From Streptomyces sulfonofaciens (lineage in GTDB: Bacteria; Actinomycetota; Actinomycetes; Streptomycetales; Streptomycetaceae): 64,000 nt of DNA. The translations under genes and the position numbers were made by a program. Each line of letters opens with the position of its first letter. The first letter of the stretch is position 1. Location: positions 240,884-304,883 of the forward strand of contig NZ_BNCD01000011.1 in NCBI RefSeq assembly GCF_014656295.1. The letters run 5' to 3'. Below are positions 35,832 to 44,389 of this stretch, piece by piece. The notes under the pieces are model-generated. The model was not told where the DNA came from. It made no database searches and was given only the letters and a program-made list of their open reading frames with translations.

Positions 35832-36671
35832 CGTCTTCCCCACTTCGTCGTCCGGCTGCCGGCATCACCCGGTGAGGGTGTTACCGCCGGTCACACCCCC
35901 CATGAGATCGCTCCGGCCCGGGGGCGTCAATCCCCTGGGCTCCGGTTGCCGCCGGGGGTGCCGCCGGAGCGGGACGGTGCCGGGCCGGGCGGGGAGGCCG
36001 CACGGGGGGTGGGGGCGTGCTCGGCGGGACCGTGGGCGCACGGGTGGACGAGGTGCTGCCCGGCCCCGGCGACCGTGGGACGGTGCACGGGCCGCACCCA
36101 TCAGGGGGTGGTCACCGCTTCCGCCGTCCGTGGAGCGCCGGGTGCCCGCACCGCCTGCGCCGGCGGTGCGGGCGGTGCGCGGTGCGGCCCGGTGTACGTG
36201 AAGGCGTCACCGCGGACCGGGGCACCGGTCGTCCGGCCCATGACGGGACGGCGTACCGGGTGCGGTGCGGCGGGTGGCGGTGTCAGCCGGAGCCGCAGGG
36301 CGGGGCCGGCGCAGGCGTCGGCCACCTCGTGCACGGCCGAGTGCCGCCACGAGGTCCTACGGCAGCGGCGGGCCCGGGGCCGGCGGCCGGGAGGGCGACC
36401 TGGGCGAGCCGGCAGCCCGCGGTGTGCGTGCCCGCAGGCATGCGGTGTCCGTACCGGCGGGGGCGCGGTGTGCGCACCGGCGGGGGCGCGGTGTGCGTGC
36501 CGCGCAAGGGCAGGGGCCGGGTGGCGGGCCGGTCGGTGCGGGGTGCCCGGCCCCGTCCCCCTCCACAGGCCCTCCCGCTCTCGGGAGGGGCGCCGTGGTC
36601 GACGGGGCCGGGCGGGGCGGGACGGGGCCGGGACGGGGTGTGGGCGGTGGGGCCGGACGGGGCGTCAGGCG
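35832..36671. other. Gene-free stretch with a 23-bp duplication
   Basis: 840 bases between the AurF-like and SH3-like genes. Frames are open on several strands but none has a ribosome site plus convincing composition. It contains the repeat at 36453-36498. The end nearest 35831 presumably carries the AurF-like gene promoter. Confidence 0.5.
36453..36498. repeat. Two tandem 23-bp copies (accggcgggggcgcggtgtg...)
   Basis: Two adjacent copies differ only at the last base. A related but diverged copy precedes them at about 36421-36452. Non-coding; no function assigned. Confidence 0.8.
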
Positions 36672-37028
36672 TCAGCACCACGGCGGCGGGTCGCCGATGT
36701 TGGCGATGTACCGTGCCGCGCCCCAGGCCCAGGTGCCGTCCGCCAGGAGGTACCAGCGGTCGTTCCCGTCCACGTTCTCGCCGCGCGTCCTGCAGTAGAT
36801 GGTGACGATCGCGTTGTACGGCTCGCTGCCCACGACCGTGCCGCCGCGGTTGGGCGCGTCGCGCAGCAGCAGCCCGGTACGGGCCGTGACCCGACCCTGG
36901 TACGTCCGCTCCGCACCGGACTCCGGGGCGCCGGCCGTCGCGGCGGCGGGGCCGGCGGCGGCCAGGGCGACGACGGCGCCGGTGGCCGCGGCCGTGGCGA
37001 ACCGGGTGGCGGGGGACCGCAGGAACAT
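36672..37028 (-). CDS. Secreted SH3-like domain protein
   Basis: 118 residues. The ATG at 37028 has GAGGAGG at the right distance. The signal peptide (RSPATRFATAAATGAVVALAAAGPAAATA) is followed by one bacterial SH3-like domain (VTARTGLLLRDAPNRGG...YCRTRGENVDGNDRWYLLADGTWAWGAARYI). Two cysteines (YCRT and the C-terminal PPWC) could form a disulfide. Such proteins bind cell wall or extracellular ligands and have no catalytic motif. The function is not known. Confidence 0.85.
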   Translation of the reverse strand: MFLRSPATRFATAAATGAVVALAAAGPAAATAGAPESGAERTYQGRVTARTGLLLRDAPNRGGTVVGSEPYNAIVTIYCRTRGENVDGNDRWYLLADGTWAWGAARYIANIGDPPPWC

Positions 37029-37478
37029 GAGACCTCCTCGGAGGAACGGGCACAGTGGGTGACTGCCTCGACTCACCGTAGGGTCGTGTCCGTCGGGGCC
37101 GCAGGTCGCGCTGGGCCATCGGGGGCGCGGGCCGGCGCTCCGGGCGGGGCGGGCCGGGCCCGAGCCGGCCAGGCGCGGACCGCGCCGGGCGCGCGGGTGC
37201 CGCCGTACGGGGCACGATCCGGTGCGCACGGGCGTTGTTGCCCCTGCGGTGCCGCCCTTGGTCCCATGGTCGCGGGGACCGGCGGGTGGCCGGGCGGTGC
37301 GGCTGTGCGGCTGAGAGGTGGGCGTGCGCGGGTTACGGTGCGGGTGTGGCGGCGGTCTTGCGAGGAGGCGAGCGGTGCGGTCTTGGCGGTGGCGCGGGAC
37401 GGCCCCGGGTACGGCGGTTCACGGGGCGGCCGTTCGCGGGGCGGCGGTTCGCGGGGCGGCGGTTCCGGGTGGTGCGGC
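37029..37478. other. Divergent spacer with GC-rich direct repeats
   Basis: 450 bases between the SH3-like gene (-) and the NERD-like gene (+). Around 37418-37468 a 15-bp unit (ggttcgcggggcggc) is repeated about three times with small differences. No gene is supported; it should hold both promoters. Confidence 0.5.
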
Positions 37479-38282
37479 ATGAGCGGACTGCGGGTCGTGC
37501 CGTCCCGGCGGCAGGGCCGCGAGCGGGTCTACGTCTGTCTGCCCGACGGGGCCGACGTCGCCTGGTTCGACCGTGACGCGGCCCGCGTCAACATCCTGCG
37601 GCAGGACCTCACGGAGGAGGTGCTCCAGGTCCTTCGCCCGTACCTGAGCGGCGCGGTGACGGTCGGCCCGCCACCCGTGCCCACCGCCTCGGAACTGGCC
37701 CGGCTCGCCCTGCACCCCGACGACGACCTCGCGCCGAACCGTCCGGGTGAGGCCTTGAGGATCGCGCTCGACCGCGAACCCGCACCGGCCCGGCGGCTGC
37801 GTCCCGACCCGCGCCGCCGTGCGCTGGCCGCGGAGGAGGCGGTGGGCGAGGTGCTGGAGCGGATGGAGGGCGCGGGCTACCAGAGCCTGCACTCCGTCCT
37901 GCTGCCCGGCGGCGACCGCATCCACCACCTGCTCATCGGCCCCGGCGGCCTCTTCGCGCTGCACACCCTGCCCGCCCACCGCCGCCGGGTGCGCATCGCG
38001 GCACCCGCGGTGGACACCGGCCGCGGCAGGCAGGCGACGCTGCTGGACCGGATCCGGGCGTGTGCCGACCGCGCGACCCACGTCCTGGCGGTCGAGGTGC
38101 GGCCCGTCCTGGTCCTGGTCGAACCGCAGTCCGTCCAGGTGACCGCTCCCGCCCCGGACGTACGCGTGGTGCGCGACGGCGACCTGCCGACGCTCGGCCG
38201 CCACGGTGTCGTCCTGAAGCCCGCGGACGTGGAGTCCCTCTACGCGACGGCCCGCGACCGGCACACCTGGCTGCGGCTGTGA
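37479..38282 (+). CDS. NERD-like (nuclease-related) domain protein
   Basis: 267 residues from the ATG at 37479; the ribosome site is weak. The NERD-like region is about 120-215: AAEEAVGEVLERMEGAGY, then LPGGDRIHHLLIGPGGLFALHT. In typical NERD domains the pattern is IDHLVIGP..VFVIDTK; here the Asp is His and the terminal K-containing strand is changed, so nuclease activity is doubtful. The same frame is open far upstream (from 34236), but that part is shadow sequence. Confidence 0.65.
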   Translation: MSGLRVVPSRRQGRERVYVCLPDGADVAWFDRDAARVNILRQDLTEEVLQVLRPYLSGAVTVGPPPVPTASELARLALHPDDDLAPNRPGEALRIALDREPAPARRLRPDPRRRALAAEEAVGEVLERMEGAGYQSLHSVLLPGGDRIHHLLIGPGGLFALHTLPAHRRRVRIAAPAVDTGRGRQATLLDRIRACADRATHVLAVEVRPVLVLVEPQSVQVTAPAPDVRVVRDGDLPTLGRHGVVLKPADVESLYATARDRHTWLRL

Positions 38283-38313
38283 CCCGTCGGCGCGCGCTCC
38301 GGCGGCCGGCCGC

Positions 38314-39195
38314 TCAGGGCAGCGGACGGGCGCGGCCGGGATCCAGCAGCGGGGCCAGCAGGTCCCCGAGCGCGTCGAGCCGGGCCGGTAGCTGTGCGGC
38401 CGTCACCACCAGCTCCGCCGGATCCCGGCACCCGGCCACCTCGTCCCAGGTCAGCGGCGCGGACACGGTGGGCTCCGCTGCGGCCCGCAGGGTGTAGGGC
38501 GTGGCGGTGGTCTTGGCGGCCGCGTTCTGGCTGAAGTCGACGAAGACCTTGCCGGGCCGCAGGCTGCGCTTCATCAGATGGGTGGCGAGGCCCGGCAGCG
38601 CACGGCCGGCCTCCACCGCCAGGACCCGTGTGTAGGCGGTGACCCGCTTCGAGGCGACCGGTTCCAGCGGGACGAGCAGGTGCAGGCCCTTGGAGCCGGA
38701 GGTCTTCGCGAACGCCTCCAGACCGTCCCGCTCCATCCGGTCGCGCAGCCACAGGGCCACCTCGCAGCACTCGACGACGGTGGCGGGTGCCCCCGGATCC
38801 AGGTCGACCACCAACCGGTCGGCGGTGCCGGGGGCGTCGGCCCGCCACTGGGGCGTGTGGAACTCGGGGACCAGGTTCGCCGCCCACATCAGGGTGGCCA
38901 GGTCCTGCACCAGCACCTGGCGGGTGGGCCCGTCCGTGTGCGGGACCTCGGCGGTCCTCACCCACTCGGGTGTGCCGGGAGGCAGGTTCTTGGTGAAGAA
39001 GCGCTGCCCCTCGGGGCCGTCCGGGAAGCGCAGGAACGACACGGGGCGGTTCCGGAGCTGGGCCAGCAGCGGGCCGGACACCGTGGCGTAGTAGTGCAGC
39101 GCCTCGCCCTTGGTGAAGCCGCTGCGGGGATAGAGCACCTTCTCCAGGTTGGACAGCGCGATGCGCCGCCCCTCCACCTCGGTGATCGGCGTCAT
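38314..39195 (-). CDS. LigD-type NHEJ polymerase/primase domain protein
   Basis: 293 residues covering only the polymerase domain of LigD (archaeo-eukaryotic primase fold). DRLVVDLDPG carries the metal-binding D-x-D, and FAKTSGSKGLHLLVPL and DFSQNAAAKTTATPYTLRA are characteristic. It fills gaps and adds ribonucleotides during double-strand break repair with Ku. It lacks the ligase and nuclease domains, so a separate ATP-dependent ligase is needed from elsewhere. It is divergent from the Ku gene across a 223-bp promoter region. Confidence 0.93.
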   Translation of the reverse strand: MTPITEVEGRRIALSNLEKVLYPRSGFTKGEALHYYATVSGPLLAQLRNRPVSFLRFPDGPEGQRFFTKNLPPGTPEWVRTAEVPHTDGPTRQVLVQDLATLMWAANLVPEFHTPQWRADAPGTADRLVVDLDPGAPATVVECCEVALWLRDRMERDGLEAFAKTSGSKGLHLLVPLEPVASKRVTAYTRVLAVEAGRALPGLATHLMKRSLRPGKVFVDFSQNAAAKTTATPYTLRAAAEPTVSAPLTWDEVAGCRDPAELVVTAAQLPARLDALGDLLAPLLDPGRARPLP

Positions 39196-39418
39196 CCGAC
39201 GAGCATCCCTGGGCGCACCTGAAATACCATGAAATCAAATAATACGTCCAAAAGGTTCTGTGTTCCGGGCGGCACGAGGGTGCGGAACCCGGCGCGACCT
39301 CCCCGGCGTCCCCGATCTCCCCGACCCCGTGGCCTCCCCGGACCCCCGGTCCCCCGCCCTCGTCGGACTTCCCGGCCGCCGCGGTCACCGGGCCCGGGAC
39401 CCACAGCAAAGGTGCGGC
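39196..39418. promoter_or_regulatory. Divergent LigD/Ku promoter region
   Basis: An AT-rich island at about 39218-39255 (ccatgaaatcaaataatac) is conspicuous in this GC-rich genome and lies next to the LigD start, with the rest a GC-rich Ku leader. Shared divergent regulation, for example developmental, is likely but no specific box is recognised. Confidence 0.5.
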
Positions 39419-40483
39419 ATGCGATCCATCTGGAACGGCGCGATCTCCTTCGGCCTGGTCAGCATCCCCATCAAGCTGGTGAACGCCACCGAGAGCCACT
39501 CCGTGTCCTTCCGGCAGATCCACATCGCGGACGGCGGCAGGGTCCGCTACCGCAGGGTGTGCGAGCTGGAGGACCGGGAGGTGCCCCAGGACGAGATGAG
39601 CCGGGGCTACCGGAGTCCGGACGGCTCGATCGTCCCGATCACCGAGGACGACCTGGCCTCGCTGCCCGTTCCCACCGCGAAGACCATCGGCATCGTGGCC
39701 TTCGTGCCCGCGGACCGCATCGACCCGTTGCAGTTGAGCACCGCCTACTACCTGGAGGCGAACGGGTCGTCGGCGGTCAAGCCGTACACGCTGTTGAGGG
39801 AGGCGCTGAAGCGGAGCGGGCGGGTGGCCGTCGCCAAGTACGCCCTGCGCGGCCGGGAGCGGCTCGGCATGCTGCGGGTCTTCGGGGACGTGATCGCCAT
39901 GCACGGCCTGCTGTGGCCCGACGAGATCAGGGCGCCCGAGCTGGCCGCACCGGAGACGGAGGTCACGGTGCGCGACGCGGAGCTGGACCTCGCGGACACG
40001 CTCATGGACACGCTCGGCGAGGTCGATCTCGACTCGCTGCACGACGACTACCGCACGGCGCTGGAAGAGCTCATCGCCGCCAAGACGACGGGCCGGCCGC
40101 TGGAGCGCCCCGAGGCGGAGCCCGGCGGCAAGGTCATCGATCTGATGGCGGCGCTGGAGAGCTCGGTGCGGGCCGCCCGGTCCCGCGGCGAGGAGCCGGC
40201 GGCGGGGCGCACCACGGCAGGGGCCGCCAGGGAGCGGCCGGCCCGCGGGCAGGCCCGGGCGAAGACGGCCCGGAAGAAGTCCGCCGAGAAGAGGACGTCT
40301 GCGAAGAGGACTGCCGAGAAGAAGCCCGCCGAGAAGAAGACGGCCGAGAAGAGGGCGGCCGGGAAGAAGGCCGCGGAGGGGAGGGCGGCCGGGAAGAAGG
40401 CGACCGCCGGGAGCGGGAAGAAGGCGACCACCGAGAGGGCGACGGCGAAGAAGTCGGCTCCCCGCGGCCGAAAGTCGGCCTGA
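39419..40483 (+). CDS. ku: Ku-family DNA end-binding protein
   Basis: 354 residues. The ATG at 39419 follows AAAGGTG. The Ku core (MRSIWNGAISFGLVSIPIKL.. to about 255) has the usual strands, with EDREV and KTIGIVAFVP. Residues about 280-354 are a Lys/Ala-rich tail (KKSAEKR, KKPAEKK repeats) that resembles histone-H1-like extensions seen in actinobacterial Ku, probably for DNA binding. It forms a homodimeric ring on DNA ends and recruits LigD in non-homologous end joining. Confidence 0.96.
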   Translation: MRSIWNGAISFGLVSIPIKLVNATESHSVSFRQIHIADGGRVRYRRVCELEDREVPQDEMSRGYRSPDGSIVPITEDDLASLPVPTAKTIGIVAFVPADRIDPLQLSTAYYLEANGSSAVKPYTLLREALKRSGRVAVAKYALRGRERLGMLRVFGDVIAMHGLLWPDEIRAPELAAPETEVTVRDAELDLADTLMDTLGEVDLDSLHDDYRTALEELIAAKTTGRPLERPEAEPGGKVIDLMAALESSVRAARSRGEEPAAGRTTAGAARERPARGQARAKTARKKSAEKRTSAKRTAEKKPAEKKTAEKRAAGKKAAEGRAAGKKATAGSGKKATTERATAKKSAPRGRKSA

Positions 40484-40538
40484 CCCGGGTGGTGCGCCCC
40501 GGGTGCCAGGGCTCCGTCAGCCGCGCCCCGCGCCACAG

Positions 40539-41765
40539 TCACGGGGCCGTGGTCACGGGGCCGTGGTCACTGGGCCGTCGGTACGAGACTGCCGTCACCA
40601 GGCCCCCGTGCCCGGCGTTCCCGCCGCTGGTGTCTCCGGGGCGCACGGTGCCGCGGTCCAGGCGGTTGGTGCCCCCCGCCGTGGCCGGTGCCCCCGCTGC
40701 CGGGGCCCCGCCGCCGGTGTCCCCGGGGTCGAGGCCACCGCCGCGGGTGCCGCGCCCGCCGGACGCCGCCGCCTCGCGGCTGCTCTGCTCGGCCGGCCGC
40801 GCCCCGTGCGGTGCCTGCGGGGCCCGGAGCGGGGGCGACCCACCCGCGGCGCCGGCCTCCGGAGTGCCGCCGGGCGGCGGTCCGGGTCGTGGGGGCGGTG
40901 AGCCGGCCGTGCCGGGGCCCTGCGGTGCCGCCTCGTCCCTTCCGGCCCCCTTGCCGCCCCCGCCCTCCTCCTTGCCCTTCACTTCGCCGTTGCCGTTGCC
41001 GTTGCCGTTGCCGTTCTCCTTGCCCTTGGCCTTCCCCTCGGCTTGCTGCTTCGGCTGCTTCTCTTTGTTGCCCTTGTTGCCTTTGTTGCCCTTGTTTCCC
41101 GTGCCGGCCCCGGCTGCCTTGCCGTTACCGCCCGTGCTGCCGTCCTTGCCGGTGCCGCCGTCCTCCGCCTTGCCCGCGTCGGCCCGGCCCGCCGGCACCC
41201 CGGCGCAGTAGGCAGGCAGGTCACGCCCGCCGTCCGCAGCCCCGGCCGGCTGCCGTGGGCTGCCGGGATCCCGTTCCTGGGCCGTGGCGGGGTCCTCGGG
41301 AAGGACGCGGCAGCGGGCCCGGTCCTGCGCGCCGGACGCGCCGGGCGGTGTCCCGCCGGGCACGCCGGACGAGCCGGGGGCGGATCCGGCGGGACTCGGC
41401 GACGGATGCCCGAGCCCGGCCGACGCGGAGGCCGAGGAGCGCGGGGCGGGGCCAGGCCCCCCGCCGTGCTCCGGAAGGCCGACGAACGTGGCGTACGCCG
41501 CACCGCCCAGCGCACAGCTCGCCACCACGGCGGCGACCACCGCACGCCAGGCACCGCGCGGCCGCAGCCGGCGCAGCCGGCGCCAGTCGTCCTGCGGCCG
41601 TGTGCGGGTCGGCTGCACGGGGTCGAGCCGGGCCTTGCGGAAGGCGGCCAGCGCCCGTTCCTCGGCCCTTCGATCGATGTCCTGCGGGCGCCGCACCGCG
41701 CCCAGCAGCGACTCGATGATCCGCTGCTCCTCGGGGTCGCCGGCCGGCGGCTTGAAGGTGTTCAT
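40539..41765 (-). CDS. Low-complexity single-pass membrane protein coupled to ECF sigma factor
   Basis: 408 residues. Residues 1-70 are soluble (MNTFKPPAGDPEEQRIIESLLG), a transmembrane helix lies at about 73-95 (WRAVVAAVVASCALGGAAYATF), and the rest is extracytoplasmic low complexity with NKG and NG repeats and four cysteines. The start overlaps the sigma stop (ATGA). Position and topology suit an anti-sigma factor, but no zinc motif (HxxxCxxC) is present in the cytoplasmic part. I assign an anti-sigma-like role only as inference. Confidence 0.6.
   Translation of the reverse strand: MNTFKPPAGDPEEQRIIESLLGAVRRPQDIDRRAEERALAAFRKARLDPVQPTRTRPQDDWRRLRRLRPRGAWRAVVAAVVASCALGGAAYATFVGLPEHGGGPGPAPRSSASASAGLGHPSPSPAGSAPGSSGVPGGTPPGASGAQDRARCRVLPEDPATAQERDPGSPRQPAGAADGGRDLPAYCAGVPAGRADAGKAEDGGTGKDGSTGGNGKAAGAGTGNKGNKGNKGNKEKQPKQQAEGKAKGKENGNGNGNGNGEVKGKEEGGGGKGAGRDEAAPQGPGTAGSPPPRPGPPPGGTPEAGAAGGSPPLRAPQAPHGARPAEQSSREAAASGGRGTRGGGLDPGDTGGGAPAAGAPATAGGTNRLDRGTVRPGDTSGGNAGHGGLVTAVSYRRPSDHGPVTTAP
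40980..41100. repeat. Short-period coding repeats (Asn/Gly and Asn/Lys/Gly)
   Basis: Hexamer repeats of gttgcc (about 40983-41010) and nonamer repeats of the type ttgttgccc (41065-41100) encode the NGNG and NKG tracts of the membrane protein on the - strand. They are prone to slippage, so length may vary between strains. Confidence 0.8.
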
Positions 41766-42379
41766 ATCGACTTCCCCAGCGTATGGGGTCCGCTGTCCGG
41801 GACGCCGTGCTCGGCGAGTTGCCGGGCCAGGCGTTTGAGTCCGCGGTGCGCGGCCGAGCGGACCGCGCCGGGTCGTTTGCCCAGCACCCGTGCCGCGGCC
41901 GGCCCGGTCAGCCCCACGACCACCCGCAGCAGCACCGCCTCGGCCTGGTCCTGCGGCAGCGCCGCGATCATGTCCAGCGCCTGCCGGGTGGTGATGGACT
42001 CGATGGCCTGCTCATGGGTGTTCTGCCCGCCGGGCAGTTCGAGCAGTGCCGGATCGAGGAAGGCGGAGCGGGGGCGCACCTTCTGACGGCGCAGATGGTC
42101 CAGGGCGCGGTGCCGGACGATGGTGGCCGTCCAGCCCCGGAAGCCGCCGGCGTCCCCGCGGAACCGGCGCAGATCGCGGGTGATCTCCAGCCACGCCTCC
42201 GCGGCGACGTCCTCGGCGTCGTCGCCCACCAGGCCGCGCGCATAGCCGAGCACGCCGGGGTGCACCATGCGGTAAACGGTGGCGAAGGCCGCCTCATCCC
42301 CCTCCTGGGCCCGTACTACGGCGTTTTCCAGCGCGCCGTCGTGCGGACGTGCGCGGCGGACGCGGCCAGGCTGGTTCAC
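41762..42379 (-). CDS. ECF-type RNA polymerase sigma factor
   Basis: 205 residues from the GTG at 42379, preceded by AAAAGGGG. Region 2: FATVYRMVHPGVLGYARGLVGDDAEDVAAEAWLEITRDL with RGDAGGFRGWTATIVRHRALDHLR (regions 2.3-2.4). Region 4: ALDMIAALPQDQAEAVLLRVVVGLTGPAAARVLGKRPGAVRSAAHRGLKRLA. It directs transcription of an unknown regulon and is coupled to the membrane protein gene downstream. An in-frame start at 42460 would add 27 residues that do not resemble region 2. Confidence 0.9.
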   Translation of the reverse strand: MNQPGRVRRARPHDGALENAVVRAQEGDEAAFATVYRMVHPGVLGYARGLVGDDAEDVAAEAWLEITRDLRRFRGDAGGFRGWTATIVRHRALDHLRRQKVRPRSAFLDPALLELPGGQNTHEQAIESITTRQALDMIAALPQDQAEAVLLRVVVGLTGPAAARVLGKRPGAVRSAAHRGLKRLARQLAEHGVPDSGPHTLGKSI

Positions 42380-42570
42380 GAGGCCCCTTTTCTCACGGGT
42401 ACGGCACAGTTCACCGTGTGCGGCCGCACACCGCTCAGCGTGGGAGGTGCCAAATATCACATGAACCCGGGGGCCTTGTCGCCGTATTGGTCAACTCCAG
42501 GCCACGGCCCGGCCGTCCGCAGGAGCCGCGTCCTCCGGGGCCGGGCCGCATCCGCTCCGCCGGCCGCGGC

Positions 42571-43053
42571 TCAGGCGGCCGCCTCGGCGGGGGCGACGGA
42601 GCCGAGGTTGTGCACCGCCTGGTAGTAGACCCAGGCGGTGCCGTCGCAGGACGACTTGGTGGCGCCGCTGTACCTCGCGCAGACGCGCTTCAGGTCCTCG
42701 TAGAAGGCACTGTCGATCCGGTCCTTGTTCGCCGGGAACTGCCCGACCGCCTTGTAGTTGCGGTACCCGAAGTCATGGCGGGAGCAGGCGTCCTTGAAGG
42801 GGAAGCCGAAGGGGTTGTCGGGTGAGTCGCTGCAGTAGTCGGTGGACCAGTCGAACTGGTAGGCGGACCAGGCGGCCTGGTTGTTGCGGGCGGCGATGAA
42901 GGCGTCGTAGCTCGCGGCGCTCGTCTGGCTCCAACTGCTGAGCACCTGGAGCTTGTCGGAGGGGACGGCCGCGGAGGCGGTGGCGGCGGGGAGCAGGGCT
43001 GCGGTCAGTGCGACGCCGGCGGTGGCCAGCGAGAAGGTGAATCTGCGGCGCAT
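42571..43053 (-). CDS. Secreted phospholipase A2
   Basis: 160 residues. The ATG at 43053 follows GAGGAG. The signal peptide is MRRRFTFSLATAGVALTAALLPAATASA. The PLA2 catalytic helix is CSRHDFGYRNY, with His and Asp active-site residues. Cys residues (YCSD, DACS, VCAR, SSCD) fit two disulfides, and a Ca-binding loop (FGFPF) precedes. It releases the sn-2 fatty acid from phospholipids outside the cell. Homologues of this compact type occur in several Streptomyces. Confidence 0.93.
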   Translation of the reverse strand: MRRRFTFSLATAGVALTAALLPAATASAAVPSDKLQVLSSWSQTSAASYDAFIAARNNQAAWSAYQFDWSTDYCSDSPDNPFGFPFKDACSRHDFGYRNYKAVGQFPANKDRIDSAFYEDLKRVCARYSGATKSSCDGTAWVYYQAVHNLGSVAPAEAAA

Positions 43054-43617
43054 GGGAGGCAACTCCTCGGTGGGGGGACGCTGGGGCCCTGCGGAGGCCG
43101 CACGGGCGGTCACAGCGTTCGGTGCCGCGCTGTCGCCGGTCCGTACGGGGCATGGACGCCCAGCGACGAGTCACCGGCGCGCTGGTGACGTCCGCCCACA
43201 TGGCCAAACCCGCCTGGGTGCCTGGGACTTACCCCGAAGTGATGTGCGTGACTCGCCGGTCGGCCGATCAATTTACGCGCGTAGCGGGCGACTTCGCGCC
43301 ACCGAGCCCCCGGGTGTGCCCCGGCGTCCACCGGCCCGCCAGGTCCGTGGGTGCGCGGTTCCGCGGGCGATCCGGCGATGGGAGAGCACGAGGACCACCG
43401 GCAGCGGCAGCCCCGCGATCACCGCGGACGCCCGCACCTGCGCACGGCGCGGGCCGCGCCTCCCGGCGGCTCGGCCCGCACGGGTCCCGGCCCCCGGTGG
43501 TCCGGGAGCGTGGCCTCGTACGCATCCCCAGGTCGTCGGGGGTGTCGAATGATGCTTGTGGCTGTGAGCGGGGCCGTAGAGTTCGAGCGGGGCCGTGGAG
43601 ATCGAGCGGCACACCCG
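43054..43617. other. Gene-free stretch upstream of phospholipase
   Basis: 564 bases between the phospholipase start (-) and a possible - strand ORF end. An AT-richer patch at about 43260-43280 (gatcaatttacgcgcgtag) may hold the phospholipase promoter. No frame with a ribosome site is seen. Confidence 0.45.
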
Positions 43618-44220
43618 TCAAGGACGCGCGCGGACGTGCCCGGAACTCGCCCGCCGTGGCCGGCCCCGGGCCGGCGGCACCACCGGCCGCCCTCCCGGCG
43701 GGCCGCGGCGGACGGCGTGCAGCGGGTACTCCTTGCGGTCGAGCGGGTCCTGTTCCGTGCGCGGCCGTCGCGCGATGCCGCGCGGAACCGGCCGGTAGTG
43801 GTCGAACCCGTGCTCCAGCAGGCCCTCGCCGCGGGTCGGCGTCGGCAGTCGCTGCTGCAACCCGTGCACACGGGCCGCCGGCGCACGGCGCTGGAGCAGA
43901 CACACGGCGCCCCGGCGGACGGCCTCGTCGAGCGGGGCGCCCGGCCCGGCCGGCGCCGGCAGCAGCGCCTGGGCCGCATCCGCGGGCACCTCCAGCCGGA
44001 AGCGGTGAACGGTTCGTGCACCCGTGTTCCGGGCCGTGAGCCGTGAGCGGTGAGCGGTGAACCAGGAGCCAGGAACCAGGAGCCAGAGCCAGGAGCCGGG
44101 AGCCGGGAGCCGGGAGCCAGAGCCATGAGCCGGGAGCCTGCGGCCCGTTGCCCCGGCCTCGCACCAGCCCGGCGGCGCCCCCCAACCCGTCGCGCCCGAG
44201 GGGCCGTTGACACAGGGCAC
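43618..44220 (-). CDS. Hypothetical protein, start uncertain
   Basis: A 200-residue frame. From about 44000 down to 43618 the codons have strongly GC-rich third positions and plausible composition (FRLEVPADAAQALLPAP, later EGLLEHGFDHYRPVPR), as expected for a real gene. The N-terminal third reads through the heptamer repeat at 44034-44151 and gives low-complexity sequence. No start with a ribosome site lies between the repeat and the convincing part. It could be a gene whose 5' end was altered by repeat expansion, or a pseudogene. No family recognised. Confidence 0.35.
   Translation of the reverse strand: MPCVNGPSGATGWGAPPGWCEAGATGRRLPAHGSGSRLPAPGSWLWLLVPGSWFTAHRSRLTARNTGARTVHRFRLEVPADAAQALLPAPAGPGAPLDEAVRRGAVCLLQRRAPAARVHGLQQRLPTPTRGEGLLEHGFDHYRPVPRGIARRPRTEQDPLDRKEYPLHAVRRGPPGGRPVVPPARGRPRRASSGHVRARP
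44034..44151. repeat. Degenerate heptamer array (GGGAGCC and variants)
   Basis: About 16 near-consecutive 7-bp units, such as cgtgagc, ggtgagc, caggagc and cgggagc, with some 6-bp units. The unit is close to the GGGGAGC heptamer at 24605. It lies between the - strand ORF and the exporter gene. Confidence 0.75.
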
Positions 44221-44389
44221 GACCGTGCGGGCGCACGGCCCCGCCCGGTGAGCACCAAGGCGCGGTCAGGCGACGGTGTGCCGATCCGTGTGGCACTCGC
44301 GCGCATGCGCGACCATGGCCCCGACGCATGCGCCGGTGGTCGTCGGGTACCCGGGTGCCGCAACGCGTGCCCGAGCAGGAGGAGGCAGG

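Noticed and set aside
36453..36498. Possible CRISPR array
   Set aside because: Only two tandem copies with no spacers; a simple local duplication.
34236..37478. Long N-terminal extension of the NERD-like frame
   Set aside because: Open for 1000 codons only because stops are rare. It overlaps the AurF-like and SH3-like genes on the other strand and lacks motifs.
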